A program made the translations under genes and the position numbers. From NCBI RefSeq assembly GCF_036924645.1, contig NZ_JAZHRX010000001.1, positions 4,243,501 to 4,307,500 of the forward strand: DNA of 64,000 nucleotides, written 5' to 3'. Below the pieces are notes generated by a model. It did no database searches. It was given only the letters and a program-made list of their open reading frames with translations, and was not told where the DNA came from. Shown here piece by piece: positions 1-9,481 of the stretch (its first letter is position 1; every line of letters begins with the position of its first letter). The stretch is from Bradyrhizobium sp. AZCC 2176. Its GTDB lineage: Bacteria; Pseudomonadota; Alphaproteobacteria; Rhizobiales; Xanthobacteraceae.

Positions 1-807
1 CAAAAGGTCGCGGAGGCATTCGACGCAATTTACCTGCATACATCCACGTTCGGAGCGGCAGCCGCCCGCAATATTGCGATGCGTGCCGCGACAGCTGATT
101 ATATCGCTTTCTTGGACGATGATGATGTTTGGACTTCAAATCATATCCATGGCCACTTGGCCTTGCTGGCCGCCAATCCGCGTCTGGATATGGTGTTCGG
201 TCAGATCATAAACACTGATCCCGAACGGCGTCCAATCTACGGTCCCTGGCCGGAACAATTGCCGGATGAGCGACGAGACCTTCTGAAATTCATGTTGAAT
301 GGGTACTTCCCGCAGATCGGAGCGACGGTCGTGCGAGCTCGGGTGCGTGAAACGGTCGGGTTTTTCGACGAGAGTTTCATCGGCGGTCAGGATTGGGACT
401 GGCAGTTGAGGATCGCCCGCCAGCACGGTGTTGGTTTCGTCAGGCAACCGTGTGTCCTGTTTTCTCAAAGGGAAACCGGTACCTACGATAGCCTGCAGTT
501 ACGGCGCGCCAAGTTCACCAGACGAATCTTTCTGAGAAATGCAATTCCTGAATGGCGCGTGTGGGCCTCGCCAATCGCATTTGCGAGATCGTACTTTGAG
601 GTAACGGATCACTATTTCTTCTATTTTGCAGAGACCGCACTTGATCACGCCAATAAAGGCGAACGCTGGCTTGCGATTTGTGCAATCTGGCGGGCGTTCA
701 CGATGTTTCCGTCGCGCGCGTTGCGGAAGCTGCTCTCGGACAGCTCGTTGAGGGAAGCTTTGATGATGACTTTGCGCAGCGCGAGGGCCGGCAGGTCGTC
801 CGGCTGA
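1..807 (+). CDS. Glycosyltransferase family 2, 5' end cut by window
   Basis: The reading frame is open from the first base and ends at TGA 805-807, so the N-terminus lies outside the window. The visible part carries the GT-A signature: an AARN-type stretch followed by FLDDDDVW, the acidic metal/nucleotide-sugar binding motif, and later a GGQDWDW segment typical of GT2 acceptor regions. It should transfer a sugar onto a lipid-linked glycan on the cytoplasmic face of the membrane. The flippase gene follows after 8 bp on the same strand, so the two are probably co-transcribed in a polysaccharide cluster. Sugar and linkage cannot be told from sequence. Confidence 0.9.
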   Translation, partial: QKVAEAFDAIYLHTSTFGAAAARNIAMRAATADYIAFLDDDDVWTSNHIHGHLALLAANPRLDMVFGQIINTDPERRPIYGPWPEQLPDERRDLLKFMLNGYFPQIGATVVRARVRETVGFFDESFIGGQDWDWQLRIARQHGVGFVRQPCVLFSQRETGTYDSLQLRRAKFTRRIFLRNAIPEWRVWASPIAFARSYFEVTDHYFFYFAETALDHANKGERWLAICAIWRAFTMFPSRALRKLLSDSSLREALMMTLRSARAGRSSG

Positions 808-815
808 CAGTCAAA

Positions 816-2375
816 ATGAACAGCCAGGAACGTAATCGCCGAGTTCTGAACACCGATCATCTCAACAGAGATATTGGCCGGCATGCTGCGCGGGGAGGAA
901 TTATTGCGATCGCTGCGCAGCCGATCCGCATGTTCATTCAGTTTTTTATTACCGCCGTGCTGGCGCGCCTGCTCGAGCCGGACGCTTTCGGCCTTGTGGC
1001 GATGGCGGCTGCGGTGACAGGATTTGTAGCGCTGTTCTCCGAGTTGGGCCTGACGTCCGCAACGGTTCAGCGTCATCAGATCGACCAGGATATGGTGAGC
1101 GGGCTGTTCTTCATTGGTTTCGGAGTAAGCATTGTTCTGGTGCCGATTGTTTGTGCCGTCGCTCCAATCGCTGCCTGGTTCTTTAACGATCCGCGCGTTT
1201 CTGGCCTGATCATCTTGATGTCTCTCTCCTTTCCACTGGCCGCCCTCGGTTCGCAACATACTGCACTGTTGCTCCGCTCGATGCGCTGGATGGTCCTGCA
1301 ATGGACAGGTCTGGTGGGACATGCGGTGGGTGGATTGGCAGGGATCCTGGTGGCGTGGAAGACCGATCTTGGCTATTGGTCGCTCGCGGTTACAACTCTC
1401 GTTGCACAAATCGTCACATTGTCATTGATATGGACGGTATGTCCCTGGCGGCCAAGTCTGGTTGTCGACTGGCGCGGAGCTCGTAGCAGTCTCCACTTCG
1501 GCGCATATTTGGCGGGCTTCAGTATCGTCAATTTCTTCCACCGACAATTGGACAACATCATCGTCGGCTGGCGCTTCGGAGCTACCGAACTGGGATTCTA
1601 CTCGCGCGGCTATCAGTTGATGTTGTTGCCGCTCAATCTCTTCAATGGCCCCCTTAGTGCGGCGATCGAACCGTCGTTGAGCCGATTGCAGCACGAGCCG
1701 GACCGTTGGCGTCAGGCGTTTTTGGATGCCTTGGGACTGCTCATGTTCCTCGGAGCTGGAACGGCCGCTTGCTTAATTGCGGTTTCTGATCCTCTGATCG
1801 CCATTATTTACGGACCGGGCTGGGAGAAATCAGCAACCATCTTCCGGTGGCTGGCGGTGTCTCTTTTCGCCGGGATCCCAATGAATGCGTCCGGATGGAT
1901 CTATATTTCCTTGGGTAAGACCCGCCGAATGTTCGTTTGGAGTCTGATCTTTGTGCCCATCATCGGTCTCGGCTTTTTGCTGGCCATTCCGTATGGCGCA
2001 GTCGGGATAGCAGCCTCCTATGCCATTACCATGAACCTGCTGTTGCTTCCTTGCTTTGCATTTGCATGCAGAGGGAGCCCCGTGAGCTTCTCCGACACCA
2101 TAAAGGTAATCCTGCCGCTGGCCGGGTGCGGGGTGGTTGCTGCCCTGGCCGGAGTATCAATTTCGGATCGCAGCCATCATAACCTTGTGCAGTTGTTGCT
2201 GGGAGCATCAGTTTCGGGCGGCGTCTTCCTCCTGCTCGCAAGTTGCGTGATCATAAGGGCGAATATCTATCGAGAACTCCGTACCCGCGTTGTGACCCTG
2301 TCGCGCGGTCTTGCCGAAGAGGTGAGGGTAAGAGCGATACCCTACCTTGCTCGTCTGCAATCTACAAAAAAATGA
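816..2375 (+). CDS. Wzx-type polysaccharide flippase (MOP superfamily)
   Basis: A protein of about 519 residues with some twelve or more hydrophobic segments and the conserved N-terminal pattern of lipopolysaccharide/colanic acid exporters (ARLLEPDAFGLVAMA, then LGLTSATVQR). It should flip undecaprenyl-linked oligosaccharide units across the inner membrane. I chose the ATG at 816, 8 bp after the preceding transferase. The frame is open upstream to 678, but that extension lies inside the transferase gene and is not membrane-protein-like. A second flippase lies at 55265, so the window may serve two polymers. Confidence 0.9.
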   Translation: MNSQERNRRVLNTDHLNRDIGRHAARGGIIAIAAQPIRMFIQFFITAVLARLLEPDAFGLVAMAAAVTGFVALFSELGLTSATVQRHQIDQDMVSGLFFIGFGVSIVLVPIVCAVAPIAAWFFNDPRVSGLIILMSLSFPLAALGSQHTALLLRSMRWMVLQWTGLVGHAVGGLAGILVAWKTDLGYWSLAVTTLVAQIVTLSLIWTVCPWRPSLVVDWRGARSSLHFGAYLAGFSIVNFFHRQLDNIIVGWRFGATELGFYSRGYQLMLLPLNLFNGPLSAAIEPSLSRLQHEPDRWRQAFLDALGLLMFLGAGTAACLIAVSDPLIAIIYGPGWEKSATIFRWLAVSLFAGIPMNASGWIYISLGKTRRMFVWSLIFVPIIGLGFLLAIPYGAVGIAASYAITMNLLLLPCFAFACRGSPVSFSDTIKVILPLAGCGVVAALAGVSISDRSHHNLVQLLLGASVSGGVFLLLASCVIIRANIYRELRTRVVTLSRGLAEEVRVRAIPYLARLQSTKK

Positions 2376-2474
2376 TCCGCCCTTCGAGCGGCGTGTGAAA
2401 AGGTGAGGTTGGCGGTGCGTGTGAGCCGCGAGCTGGAATTGGTGAGGCGGCAGGTAAAGGTTTGTTCGCGCCTG

Positions 2475-4115
2475 TCACGGTTTGATGGTGCGCTTTAGCC
2501 ATTCAGGCAGCAGAAGTCGAAGCATTTTTGCCGGCCCGGAAATCTCTCCCTGTCTGCGCATCCTGGACCACAGCGCAATGCGCTGGCGAAGGGGCAGGGC
2601 GCCCATGTAGATCATTTTAACTTCCGGCAACAGAGGCTCCGCTCCGACAATATCCTGATGCATGTCGTCGGGCGGGCCCATGTAGGGACGTTCTACGATA
2701 TCGTTCGTGACCGCGCTATTCACGCGCGCGGGAAGACTTCTGACACATTGGAAGGCAGCTTCGAGGTGAGAGCGCCAGCCCGAGGAAACGTGGAACCGCT
2801 CGATTGCCCGGCGCGCAGCCTCGCCCTTCTCAATGCGAAAGGGAGCATCGACGACGAGCCGGTCGAGCATGGCCTCGTACTCTTCAGTCGTCCTGGCGAC
2901 GAGGCACGTTCCAACCAGACCCACGTGGTTGATGCCGAAAATCCTGGCTTCATCAGGCAACGTGAAAATGGTGACAGCCGGCAAGCCGTATCCCGCAGCT
3001 TCCATCATGGAAGTGGACGATACGAACGGATATGAGTCGACGTAGACATCTGCAGCTTCAAAATAGCGTTTGGGATCAGGCACCTCAGACAGACCTGTTA
3101 TGCGACCACCGACTCGCGTCTTGGCTGCCTGCCAATCGTCGGGCTCGCCAGAACCGACGACGACCAAGTGAGCTTGAGGATGCTTCTCGAGCAACTTGAT
3201 GTGCCGGTCGGCGAAGCTCATGCCGTCAATCGACCGGTATTTCGGCCTTCGAGCCACAGAGAGAAGCAGAACCGTGTCCGGGTGCAACCCAAGGCTCGAC
3301 TTTGCATCATTGCGAGATTGTAGTCGTGTCGTTGAATCAACGATGGTCGGCAGCAGAAAATTGCGATCGGCTTCCACGCCGCGACGAGAAATCGAGATGT
3401 CAGTGGCGGCGTCCCGGAGGTTGAGAACAAGGTCGGCAACGCTTGTTCCCAGCCAGAACAAGTGATCGGCATGATTTAAAAACAGAACTGGCGGCAGTCC
3501 GTTCTCGTCGGCAAAAGCCAGAACCGGGATTACATCTTCGCAGTGAATGTGCAGAATAATCACATCGTACGCACTCGCAATCCGGCGGAGCGCGCGAACC
3601 CAGTCAAATCGGCTACCGATGGATTGATTCAGCCTGACTAACTCACCGCCGCTACGCCGTACCGACTCCGTCAGATGTTCGGGAATTTCACCGCGGTGCT
3701 GCGTGAGTACCACGGAACTCATTCGATCGCTGTCGGCATTGATCCAGCGGCCGATCATCCGTGTCAGGCCGCCGACTGACGAGAGCTCACTTCCGACATG
3801 AAGGACTCGCTTGAACTCGCCCCTTTCCCTCGGCTTTACGCCATTGCTGCCCGGCGCGATCTGTCGGCCTATCGCGTTTAGAATTGCCTCGAGCCGGGGG
3901 CTGTTGAATATTCCGCAATGAGTGTGTGTCGCAATGGTTGCAGCGGTGGCGGCATAGAATGCCGCCATTTCCAGCTCGCCCTCCGCGTAGGCGCTCTCCG
4001 CCAGCTTAACCTCAGCGTCGAAGCGGGCAAAGTTTGAAAGTATCCGCTCTGAGGCAGATTGCGAACTTGCTGCGCCGTTCGCTTCAGGTCGAAGAACCGT
4101 TGTATCGATCGTCAT
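2475..4115 (-). CDS. GT4-like glycosyltransferase with N-terminal extension
   Basis: A protein of 546 residues. The first 100 or so residues are alanine-rich and helical and do not resemble a transferase. From about residue 105 (RVLHVGSELSSVGGLTRMIGRW) a GT-B fold begins, and the C-terminal half shows the GT4 pattern (VVVGSGEPDDW, then a YVDSYPF...MMEAAGYGLPAV nucleotide-sugar site). It is the last gene of the minus-strand operon that starts at 9024 and lies 15 bp behind the aminotransferase gene, so it probably uses the amino sugar made by that operon. The helical extension may mediate partner binding. Confidence 0.82.
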   Translation of the reverse strand: MTIDTTVLRPEANGAASSQSASERILSNFARFDAEVKLAESAYAEGELEMAAFYAATAATIATHTHCGIFNSPRLEAILNAIGRQIAPGSNGVKPRERGEFKRVLHVGSELSSVGGLTRMIGRWINADSDRMSSVVLTQHRGEIPEHLTESVRRSGGELVRLNQSIGSRFDWVRALRRIASAYDVIILHIHCEDVIPVLAFADENGLPPVLFLNHADHLFWLGTSVADLVLNLRDAATDISISRRGVEADRNFLLPTIVDSTTRLQSRNDAKSSLGLHPDTVLLLSVARRPKYRSIDGMSFADRHIKLLEKHPQAHLVVVGSGEPDDWQAAKTRVGGRITGLSEVPDPKRYFEAADVYVDSYPFVSSTSMMEAAGYGLPAVTIFTLPDEARIFGINHVGLVGTCLVARTTEEYEAMLDRLVVDAPFRIEKGEAARRAIERFHVSSGWRSHLEAAFQCVRSLPARVNSAVTNDIVERPYMGPPDDMHQDIVGAEPLLPEVKMIYMGALPLRQRIALWSRMRRQGEISGPAKMLRLLLPEWLKRTIKP

Positions 4116-4130
4116 CGATCGCCTATTCAG

Positions 4131-5291
4131 CTATTGGGCCGGAACAACGCTCACTTGTGCGAGAATGGCAGACTTGAGCTCGTTCACCACGGTGTTCTGC
4201 TCTTCCTCACTCATCTGGGGATATAGAGGCAGGATAATGCAGTGATCCTGAGCGGCCTCCGAATGAACCAGCGATGCGTGTCCAGTCCCCTCATAGCAAG
4301 CTTCGCGATGCGCGCACATGATTCCGCGGCGGGTGGAAACTCCTGCATCCAGCATGGCCTGCATCGTGGTTCTCTGATCAACGCGATCAGGCAGCCGTAT
4401 GCAATAGCTTTGGAAGTTGCTGCGCGCCCAGTCTGGTTCGTACGGAGTGCCGATCCCAAGGTTATCCTGGAGTAGTTGGGTGTAGCGGGCCGCCAGGCGC
4501 CGGCGGGCTGCAATGATTTCCGGCATTCTCTTCAGCTGTGCGCGTCCCACAGCCGCCTGAATGTCGGTCATGCGATAATTGTAGCCAACTTCAGGATGGC
4601 TCTCGAAGATAACTTGGGGTGAGGTATGTCGGACTGTGTCTGGAACGCTCATTCCATGCTGCCGCAATCGTCGGAATCGCGCATCCCAAGCCGGATTGCG
4701 GGTCGTGAGCATGCCACCATCACCAGTGCTCATCACTTTCCTGGGATGAAACGAGAAACAGACGATATCGCCAATAGGCTGACCGATTTTCTGCCATTGA
4801 CGATCAATGTGTATTTCACTGCCTATTGCGCAGGCTGCGTCCTCGACAACAGGAAGACCGTGCCGTCGTGCGATCTCCATGACAGTCTTCATGTCGCACG
4901 GCATGCCCATTTGATGGACGCACAAGATCGCTCGCGTGCGAGGGGTTATTGCGGACTCAATCGCGGATGGGTCGATGTTGTAGGTCGCCGGATCAACGTC
5001 GACGAATACGGGCGTCGCATTGCAATACCTGATCACATTCGCGGTGGCGATATAAGAATGACTGACCGTGATTACTTCATCTTCCGGCTTGATGCCTATC
5101 GCCAGCAGCGCAAGATGGAGGGCAGTAGTGCAATTTGAAACAGCGCAGGCATGCGTGGCGCCGACAAAGTCTGCAAACTCCCGCTCGAAAGCCGCGACTT
5201 CCGGACCCTGCGTGATCCATCCGCTGAGAATGACTCGGGCAGCCGCGTCCGCCTCACGGTTGTCCATCACAGGTTTGATGATGGGAATCAT
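4131..5291 (-). CDS. DegT/DnrJ/EryC1/StrS aminotransferase (first of two)
   Basis: A PLP-dependent sugar aminotransferase of 386 residues. The PLP lysine is K185 in the motif SFHPRKVMSTGDGG, and VEDAAC supplies the cofactor-binding aspartate. It should convert a nucleotide keto-sugar to an amino sugar. I chose ATG 5291 because it overlaps the stop of the epimerase gene (ATGA), which indicates translational coupling; an ATG at 5321 would add ten poorly conserved residues. The adjoining SDR epimerase probably supplies its keto-sugar substrate. Confidence 0.9.
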   Translation of the reverse strand: MIPIIKPVMDNREADAAARVILSGWITQGPEVAAFEREFADFVGATHACAVSNCTTALHLALLAIGIKPEDEVITVSHSYIATANVIRYCNATPVFVDVDPATYNIDPSAIESAITPRTRAILCVHQMGMPCDMKTVMEIARRHGLPVVEDAACAIGSEIHIDRQWQKIGQPIGDIVCFSFHPRKVMSTGDGGMLTTRNPAWDARFRRLRQHGMSVPDTVRHTSPQVIFESHPEVGYNYRMTDIQAAVGRAQLKRMPEIIAARRRLAARYTQLLQDNLGIGTPYEPDWARSNFQSYCIRLPDRVDQRTTMQAMLDAGVSTRRGIMCAHREACYEGTGHASLVHSEAAQDHCIILPLYPQMSEEEQNTVVNELKSAILAQVSVVPAQ

Positions 5292-6259
5292 TGGATATTG
5301 TGCCTGTTCTCGTGCCACCAAGCGACCAAACGCTGCAATCCTTCCTGCAATCCTACAGTTGCCTTGAAACCCAGCATGTCCTCGGCTTTGGCGATATCTG
5401 CAAGTCGACGCGAAACTGGATTGACCTTGCGTTCGGGGCCGTATTCCGGTGCAAGGTTGGACCCCATCACGCGAAGCAATGCCGTGGCAAGTTCATTGAG
5501 GCTTGTCTCAGTGCCGCTCGCCACATTGAACACCTCGTCGCTGATGTCGGATTGGAGTGCCAGGATATTGGCGCGGGCAATGTCATCAATGTAGACAAAA
5601 TCCATCGTCGTGCTGCCGTCACCTAAAATTAGTGGCGGTTCGCCTGAAGCGATCCGATCCATCCATCGGATTAAGACTTCGGTGTATTTTCCGTGGAGGT
5701 CCATGCGAGGGCCGTACACGTTGAAGTACCGCAGCGCGACATACGGCAGGCCGTACATGTCGTTGAAGGAACGCAGCAGGCCTTCAAGCATCACCTTGCT
5801 GGCGCCGTACCAGGTCCGGTTATTGTATGGATGGTGATGTTCTGCCGTCGGGAAAACATCCGCCAGGCCGTAAATCGAGGCGGAGGATGCAGTTACAACT
5901 TTTTTGACATTGGCAGCCTGAGCAGCCTCGAGGACGTTGTAGCTGCCGACGCACATCACTTCGAGCGCTTCACGAGGCTCCGCGGCGCAAGCGGTGATGC
6001 GCAGCGTGGCCATATGGATCACGGCATCCATGCCCTGTGTCACTTCATTGAGGCGATCGATGTCCCGGATGTCTCCCTGCACGAGTTCGACCCTCGGGTC
6101 GCGCAATGCCGCTTCCACGTTCGCGGTCGAACCACGAACGAGATTGTCGAAGATGGTGATCTTGGCAGGGTCGTGATCGCGGAGCAGAAGGTCAATGGTC
6201 GTCGACCCAATCAGACCGCATCCGCCGGTCACCAGTATTTTCGAGCCACGGATTTTCAT
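5288..6259 (-). CDS. NAD-dependent epimerase/dehydratase (extended SDR)
   Basis: An extended short-chain dehydrogenase/reductase of 323 residues acting on a nucleotide sugar. The NAD-binding Rossmann motif TGGCGLIG is at residues 11-18, and the catalytic YGASK (Y151, K155) follows a serine-rich stretch. C4 epimerisation or 4,6-dehydration is likely, as in GalE/RmlB relatives. The gene is coupled to the aminotransferase downstream by a 4-bp overlap and sits 19 bp behind the second aminotransferase gene, which places it in the amino-sugar operon. The exact substrate is unknown. Confidence 0.9.
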   Translation of the reverse strand: MKIRGSKILVTGGCGLIGSTTIDLLLRDHDPAKITIFDNLVRGSTANVEAALRDPRVELVQGDIRDIDRLNEVTQGMDAVIHMATLRITACAAEPREALEVMCVGSYNVLEAAQAANVKKVVTASSASIYGLADVFPTAEHHHPYNNRTWYGASKVMLEGLLRSFNDMYGLPYVALRYFNVYGPRMDLHGKYTEVLIRWMDRIASGEPPLILGDGSTTMDFVYIDDIARANILALQSDISDEVFNVASGTETSLNELATALLRVMGSNLAPEYGPERKVNPVSRRLADIAKAEDMLGFKATVGLQEGLQRLVAWWHENRHNIQ

Positions 6260-6278
6260 GATCCGTTTGTCCTCTCAG

Positions 6279-7394
6279 TTAACGAATTGGAACTAATTGC
6301 TTTGCTGTATGCAGAACAGCTGCGACGACTTCATCTTGCTGAACCCTGGTGAGTTCGGGATACATCGGCAATGAAAGAACTTCGTCAGCAGCCCTTTCCG
6401 AATGAGGGAAATCTCCCCGACGCCACCTTGCGTCCTCATAAGCGGGCTGAAGGTGAACAGGTATCGGGTAGTGAATTCCTGTCTGGACGCCTTTCCCTGT
6501 CAGCTCCTGCTGCCATTTTGACCGTTCCGAGCTGCGGATCGCATAGACATGATAAACATGGCGGCTAGCGTCGGACCATTGGGGTGTTTCAATCCCGCTG
6601 CCAGCAAAGGCTTGGTCGTAATAGCGGGCCGCGGCCCGACGGGCCTCCGTCCACTTCTCGATATAACGCATCTTCACACGCAGGACAGCGCCCTGGATAC
6701 CTTCCATGCGGAAGTTATAGCCCTTGAGCACGTGATGATATTTCTGCTCTGCGCCCCAATCCCGCAACATCCTGATCTGTTTTGAGTAGCCAGGATTGTC
6801 GGTCGTCACCATGCCGGCTTCGCCATACGCTCCCAGATTTTTACCGGGATAGAAACTAAAGCAGGCCATGTCACCGAGGCTGCCAACGCGACGTTTGTTG
6901 TACTCTGCGCCATGCGCTTGGGCCGCGTCTTCAATCACGATCAGTTTGTGTCGCCGCGCAACCTCGACGATTGCATCCATGTCTGCCGGCAGGCCGTACA
7001 GATGAACTGGAATCACGGCTCGCGTTCTTGCGGTGATCGCCGCCTCGAGCTTTGTTGGGTCCATCGTGAATGTCTTCGGGTCGATGTCCACGTAAACCGG
7101 TGTGGCGCCGGTATAATGGATCGCCGCCGCTGTCGCCACGAACGTGAACGGGACGGTGATGACTTCATCACCCGGACCGATGCCCGCCGCTAGCAGGGCC
7201 AGATGCAAGGCGCTGGTACCCGAGTTGACGCCTACGGCATCTCCAGCACCACAGTACGCGGCAAATTCCTTCTCGAGAGCGACAACCTCGCTTCCCAATG
7301 TGAACTGACAGCTATCGAGGACGCCTTGAATAGCGACGGCAACCTCGTCCTTTATGCTGGTGTACTGCGCCTTGAGATCGACGAACGGAATCAC
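6279..7394 (-). CDS. DegT/DnrJ/EryC1/StrS aminotransferase, WlbC/WbpE-like
   Basis: A PLP-dependent aminotransferase of 371 residues, with lysine K185 in SFYPGKNLGAYGEAG and the cofactor motif IEDAAQAHGA. It overlaps the oxidoreductase gene by 4 bp (ATGA). In the known UDP-2,3-diacetamido-2,3-dideoxyglucuronate route, an oxidoreductase (WlbA/WbpB), an aminotransferase (WlbC/WbpE) and an acetyltransferase (WlbB/WbpD) act in sequence, and the same three families lie side by side here. Assignment to that 3-aminotransferase step is therefore an inference from context and sequence character. It is a paralog of the 4131 gene and not an identical copy. Confidence 0.9.
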   Translation of the reverse strand: MIPFVDLKAQYTSIKDEVAVAIQGVLDSCQFTLGSEVVALEKEFAAYCGAGDAVGVNSGTSALHLALLAAGIGPGDEVITVPFTFVATAAAIHYTGATPVYVDIDPKTFTMDPTKLEAAITARTRAVIPVHLYGLPADMDAIVEVARRHKLIVIEDAAQAHGAEYNKRRVGSLGDMACFSFYPGKNLGAYGEAGMVTTDNPGYSKQIRMLRDWGAEQKYHHVLKGYNFRMEGIQGAVLRVKMRYIEKWTEARRAAARYYDQAFAGSGIETPQWSDASRHVYHVYAIRSSERSKWQQELTGKGVQTGIHYPIPVHLQPAYEDARWRRGDFPHSERAADEVLSLPMYPELTRVQQDEVVAAVLHTAKQLVPIR

Positions 7395-8428
7395 CGGAAG
7401 CTTCCCTTACGCTGGACGTGAACGGTTTCGCCGCGGCCTCGCATTGAACTGGTGGCGGCTTCCACCAGTTCGACGATGCGAAGTCCCATTCTGCCATCGG
7501 TCACGGGTGGCTGTGACTTCTCGATGCAGTCGACGAAATGCTCGACTGCGACGCGCAGCGCTTCACCTTCATTGAGCTTTGGCGCCCACATATCACCAGT
7601 GCGATAGCCGACCCGCATTTCGTAGATCTTCTTGGGGTCGTCAGTGAAGCTAACCCCCTTGTCGTAAACTTTGATCTTTTCGCTGGGCTCAAGGTCGTCG
7701 TACGTGATCATCTTGTTGCTTCCGCCCAGCAAAATTTGCCGGACCTTTACTGGCGCAAGCCAACTTACGTTTATGTGAGCAATAGTCCCACTGTCATAGA
7801 ACATCGTTATATAGGCCAGGTTCTCCGGCGTTCCCGGGAAGTGATTGATGCCAGCCGCAGACACGGCGTTGGGATGTTCCTTCAACAGATGATCTAGAAT
7901 CGAGAAGTCATGGACTCCCAAATCTGAAATGACATTAACGTCATGCTGAAACAGACCAAGATTCACCCGGCTACTGTCGTAGTATAGAAGTTTTCCAAGT
8001 TCGCCGCTGGCTACAATTTCCTGCATTTTGCGAACCGCACCCGTGTAAACAAAAGTATGATCTACGAAAAGGATCAGGTTGCGCTTTTCCGCCTCGTCCA
8101 GGAGCTGACGTGCTTGCAATGACGTTTCTGTCATAGGCTTTTCAAGCCAAAGATGCTTGCCGGCCTTGAGGACGGCCATGCCGAGTTCAAAGTGAGTGTT
8201 GACTGGTGTGGCGATAGCTATCGCATCGATCGTAGGATCGCGTATGAGATCCTGAAAGTCGGCTGTAGTCTTGACCGCGGGATAGCGGCGCTGGACGAGC
8301 GCGAGCTTTTCGGGATTGGAGTCCACAACAGCGGTGAGCGTGACGCGCGTCACCTCCGCGAGATTTCTAACGAGGTTGGGGCCCCAGTATCCGTAACCGA
8401 TTACGCCTATGTTGATCACTAGCTTCAA
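7391..8428 (-). CDS. Gfo/Idh/MocA oxidoreductase, WlbA/WbpB-like
   Basis: A protein of 345 residues with an N-terminal Rossmann fold (GVIGYGYWG, residues 8-16) and the family signature EKP at residues 96-98, whose lysine is catalytic. Next to an aminotransferase and a hexapeptide acetyltransferase, it is best explained as the NAD-dependent 3-dehydrogenase of a UDP-N-acetylglucosaminuronate pathway. It couples to the aminotransferase by a 4-bp overlap. Upstream there is a 92-bp gap to the acetyltransferase gene. Confidence 0.88.
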   Translation of the reverse strand: MKLVINIGVIGYGYWGPNLVRNLAEVTRVTLTAVVDSNPEKLALVQRRYPAVKTTADFQDLIRDPTIDAIAIATPVNTHFELGMAVLKAGKHLWLEKPMTETSLQARQLLDEAEKRNLILFVDHTFVYTGAVRKMQEIVASGELGKLLYYDSSRVNLGLFQHDVNVISDLGVHDFSILDHLLKEHPNAVSAAGINHFPGTPENLAYITMFYDSGTIAHINVSWLAPVKVRQILLGGSNKMITYDDLEPSEKIKVYDKGVSFTDDPKKIYEMRVGYRTGDMWAPKLNEGEALRVAVEHFVDCIEKSQPPVTDGRMGLRIVELVEAATSSMRGRGETVHVQRKGSFR

Positions 8429-8520
8429 AGCCTTTCATAGCTGAGCTGATTTAAACATCGTTGCGTCGATGGAGTGGCACCATTGACAAGATTTCCAGAC
8501 AGGAAAGTTGTCGTTCTACG

Positions 8521-9024
8521 TTAAGAAGCGTTCGCAACGGCAGATTTTGATCCGTGCCTCGTGTCCCCGACGATTTTTGCGGGTACTCCGGCCACGATTG
8601 CGAAATCGGGCACATTCTTCGTCACCACAGCACCCGCGCCAACTAATGCAGATTCTCCGACCGTGACGCCTGGCAAAATGGTAACATTCGATCCAATCGA
8701 GGCTCGGCGCTTCACTCGGGTGAATTCGAGCTTCCAGTCTTCCTCAGTCATGGGAGAGCCGTCGGGATTGGTCGCCCGTGGCAATCGATCGTTGGTAAAC
8801 ATCACGCCATGGCCAATGAAGACTTCGTCTTCAATAACGACTCCCTCGCAAATAAAGCTATGGGAGGAGATTTTACAACGGGCGCCGATCGCAGCATTTT
8901 TCTGGATTTCCACAAAGGACCCTACGCGGCTGTCATCCCCAATGGTGCAACCGTAAAGGTTCACTTGATCTGGATGATAAATCGTGACGTTGGTTCCCAG
9001 TTTACTCGTGTCCGATATTGGCAT
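8521..9024 (-). CDS. WlbB/WbpD-like sugar N-acetyltransferase (left-handed beta helix)
   Basis: A protein of 167 residues built of hexapeptide repeats (GDDSRVGSFVEI, IGARCKISSHSFIC and similar), which predicts a left-handed beta-helix acetyl-CoA-dependent transferase. The motif GHGVMFTND followed by PRA is characteristic of WlbB/WbpD enzymes that N-acetylate UDP-3-amino sugars. It is the first gene of the minus-strand operon running to 2475, so its upstream region (9025-9481) probably contains the operon promoter. Length fits the family, usually 160-200 residues. Confidence 0.88.
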   Translation of the reverse strand: MPISDTSKLGTNVTIYHPDQVNLYGCTIGDDSRVGSFVEIQKNAAIGARCKISSHSFICEGVVIEDEVFIGHGVMFTNDRLPRATNPDGSPMTEEDWKLEFTRVKRRASIGSNVTILPGVTVGESALVGAGAVVTKNVPDFAIVAGVPAKIVGDTRHGSKSAVANAS

Positions 9025-9481
9025 ACCATTTTACTTTCTATCCGAAGTGATAGTGCGCGGCCCGGAGCGCATCAAGGCAGGGCAAGTGATAGCATTTATC
9101 TCAAGTGGCGGAAGCCCGGCGCCAACTGAAATATCGTTTTCGACCGGTCTAGTTCTTTCGAAGGTTAAGGTCGCGAAGGGAAGATGGCGCTGACTTCGCT
9201 TTCGCAAGCGACTGTCGAGGCCTTGTTGGATTAAACGTGACTCGTTAGCGTTAATAGTGGTGAGCGGTACGGTCTCCGGCAACATCGCTGCATTAACCAA
9301 GGATTTTGTGTATGACTGCTGGTCGGTTGGCATGGACAGCGAGACTGCGCGAGGTTGCTGTCCTGCGGTCAGCCGGTGGCTGAATGCGCGGGCCGCGGGC
9401 GGTCAGGCCAACTCTACCGATGCACTTGATGATATTAAGCTCATTTCGATCGTTGCCCGCTCAGCCCTCGAGTTGTTGTCA
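9025..9481. promoter_or_regulatory. Divergent intergenic region, amino-sugar operon versus FkbM gene
   Basis: About 450 bp with no convincing gene between the minus-strand acetyltransferase and the plus-strand methyltransferase. It should carry divergent promoters, though I could not place -35/-10 boxes with confidence. A short palindrome, TCGCTTTCGCAAGCGA, lies near 9198-9213 and could be an operator or a hairpin. The plus frame is open back to a GTG at 9257, but the 75 residues so gained do not look like folded protein. Confidence 0.35.

Noticed and set aside
645..1409. 254-codon open frame opposite the first flippase
   Set aside because: Antisense to a clear membrane protein; no motif or start signal.
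8470..8490. TGGCAC near the acetyltransferase as a sigma-54 promoter
   Set aside because: The matching TTGC element is not at the required spacing; similar TGGCAC words near 28880-28935 also fail.
9257..9481. GTG 9257 as the start of the FkbM gene
   Set aside because: The added 75 residues look unlike protein, and the shorter form fits the family size; kept only as an alternative.
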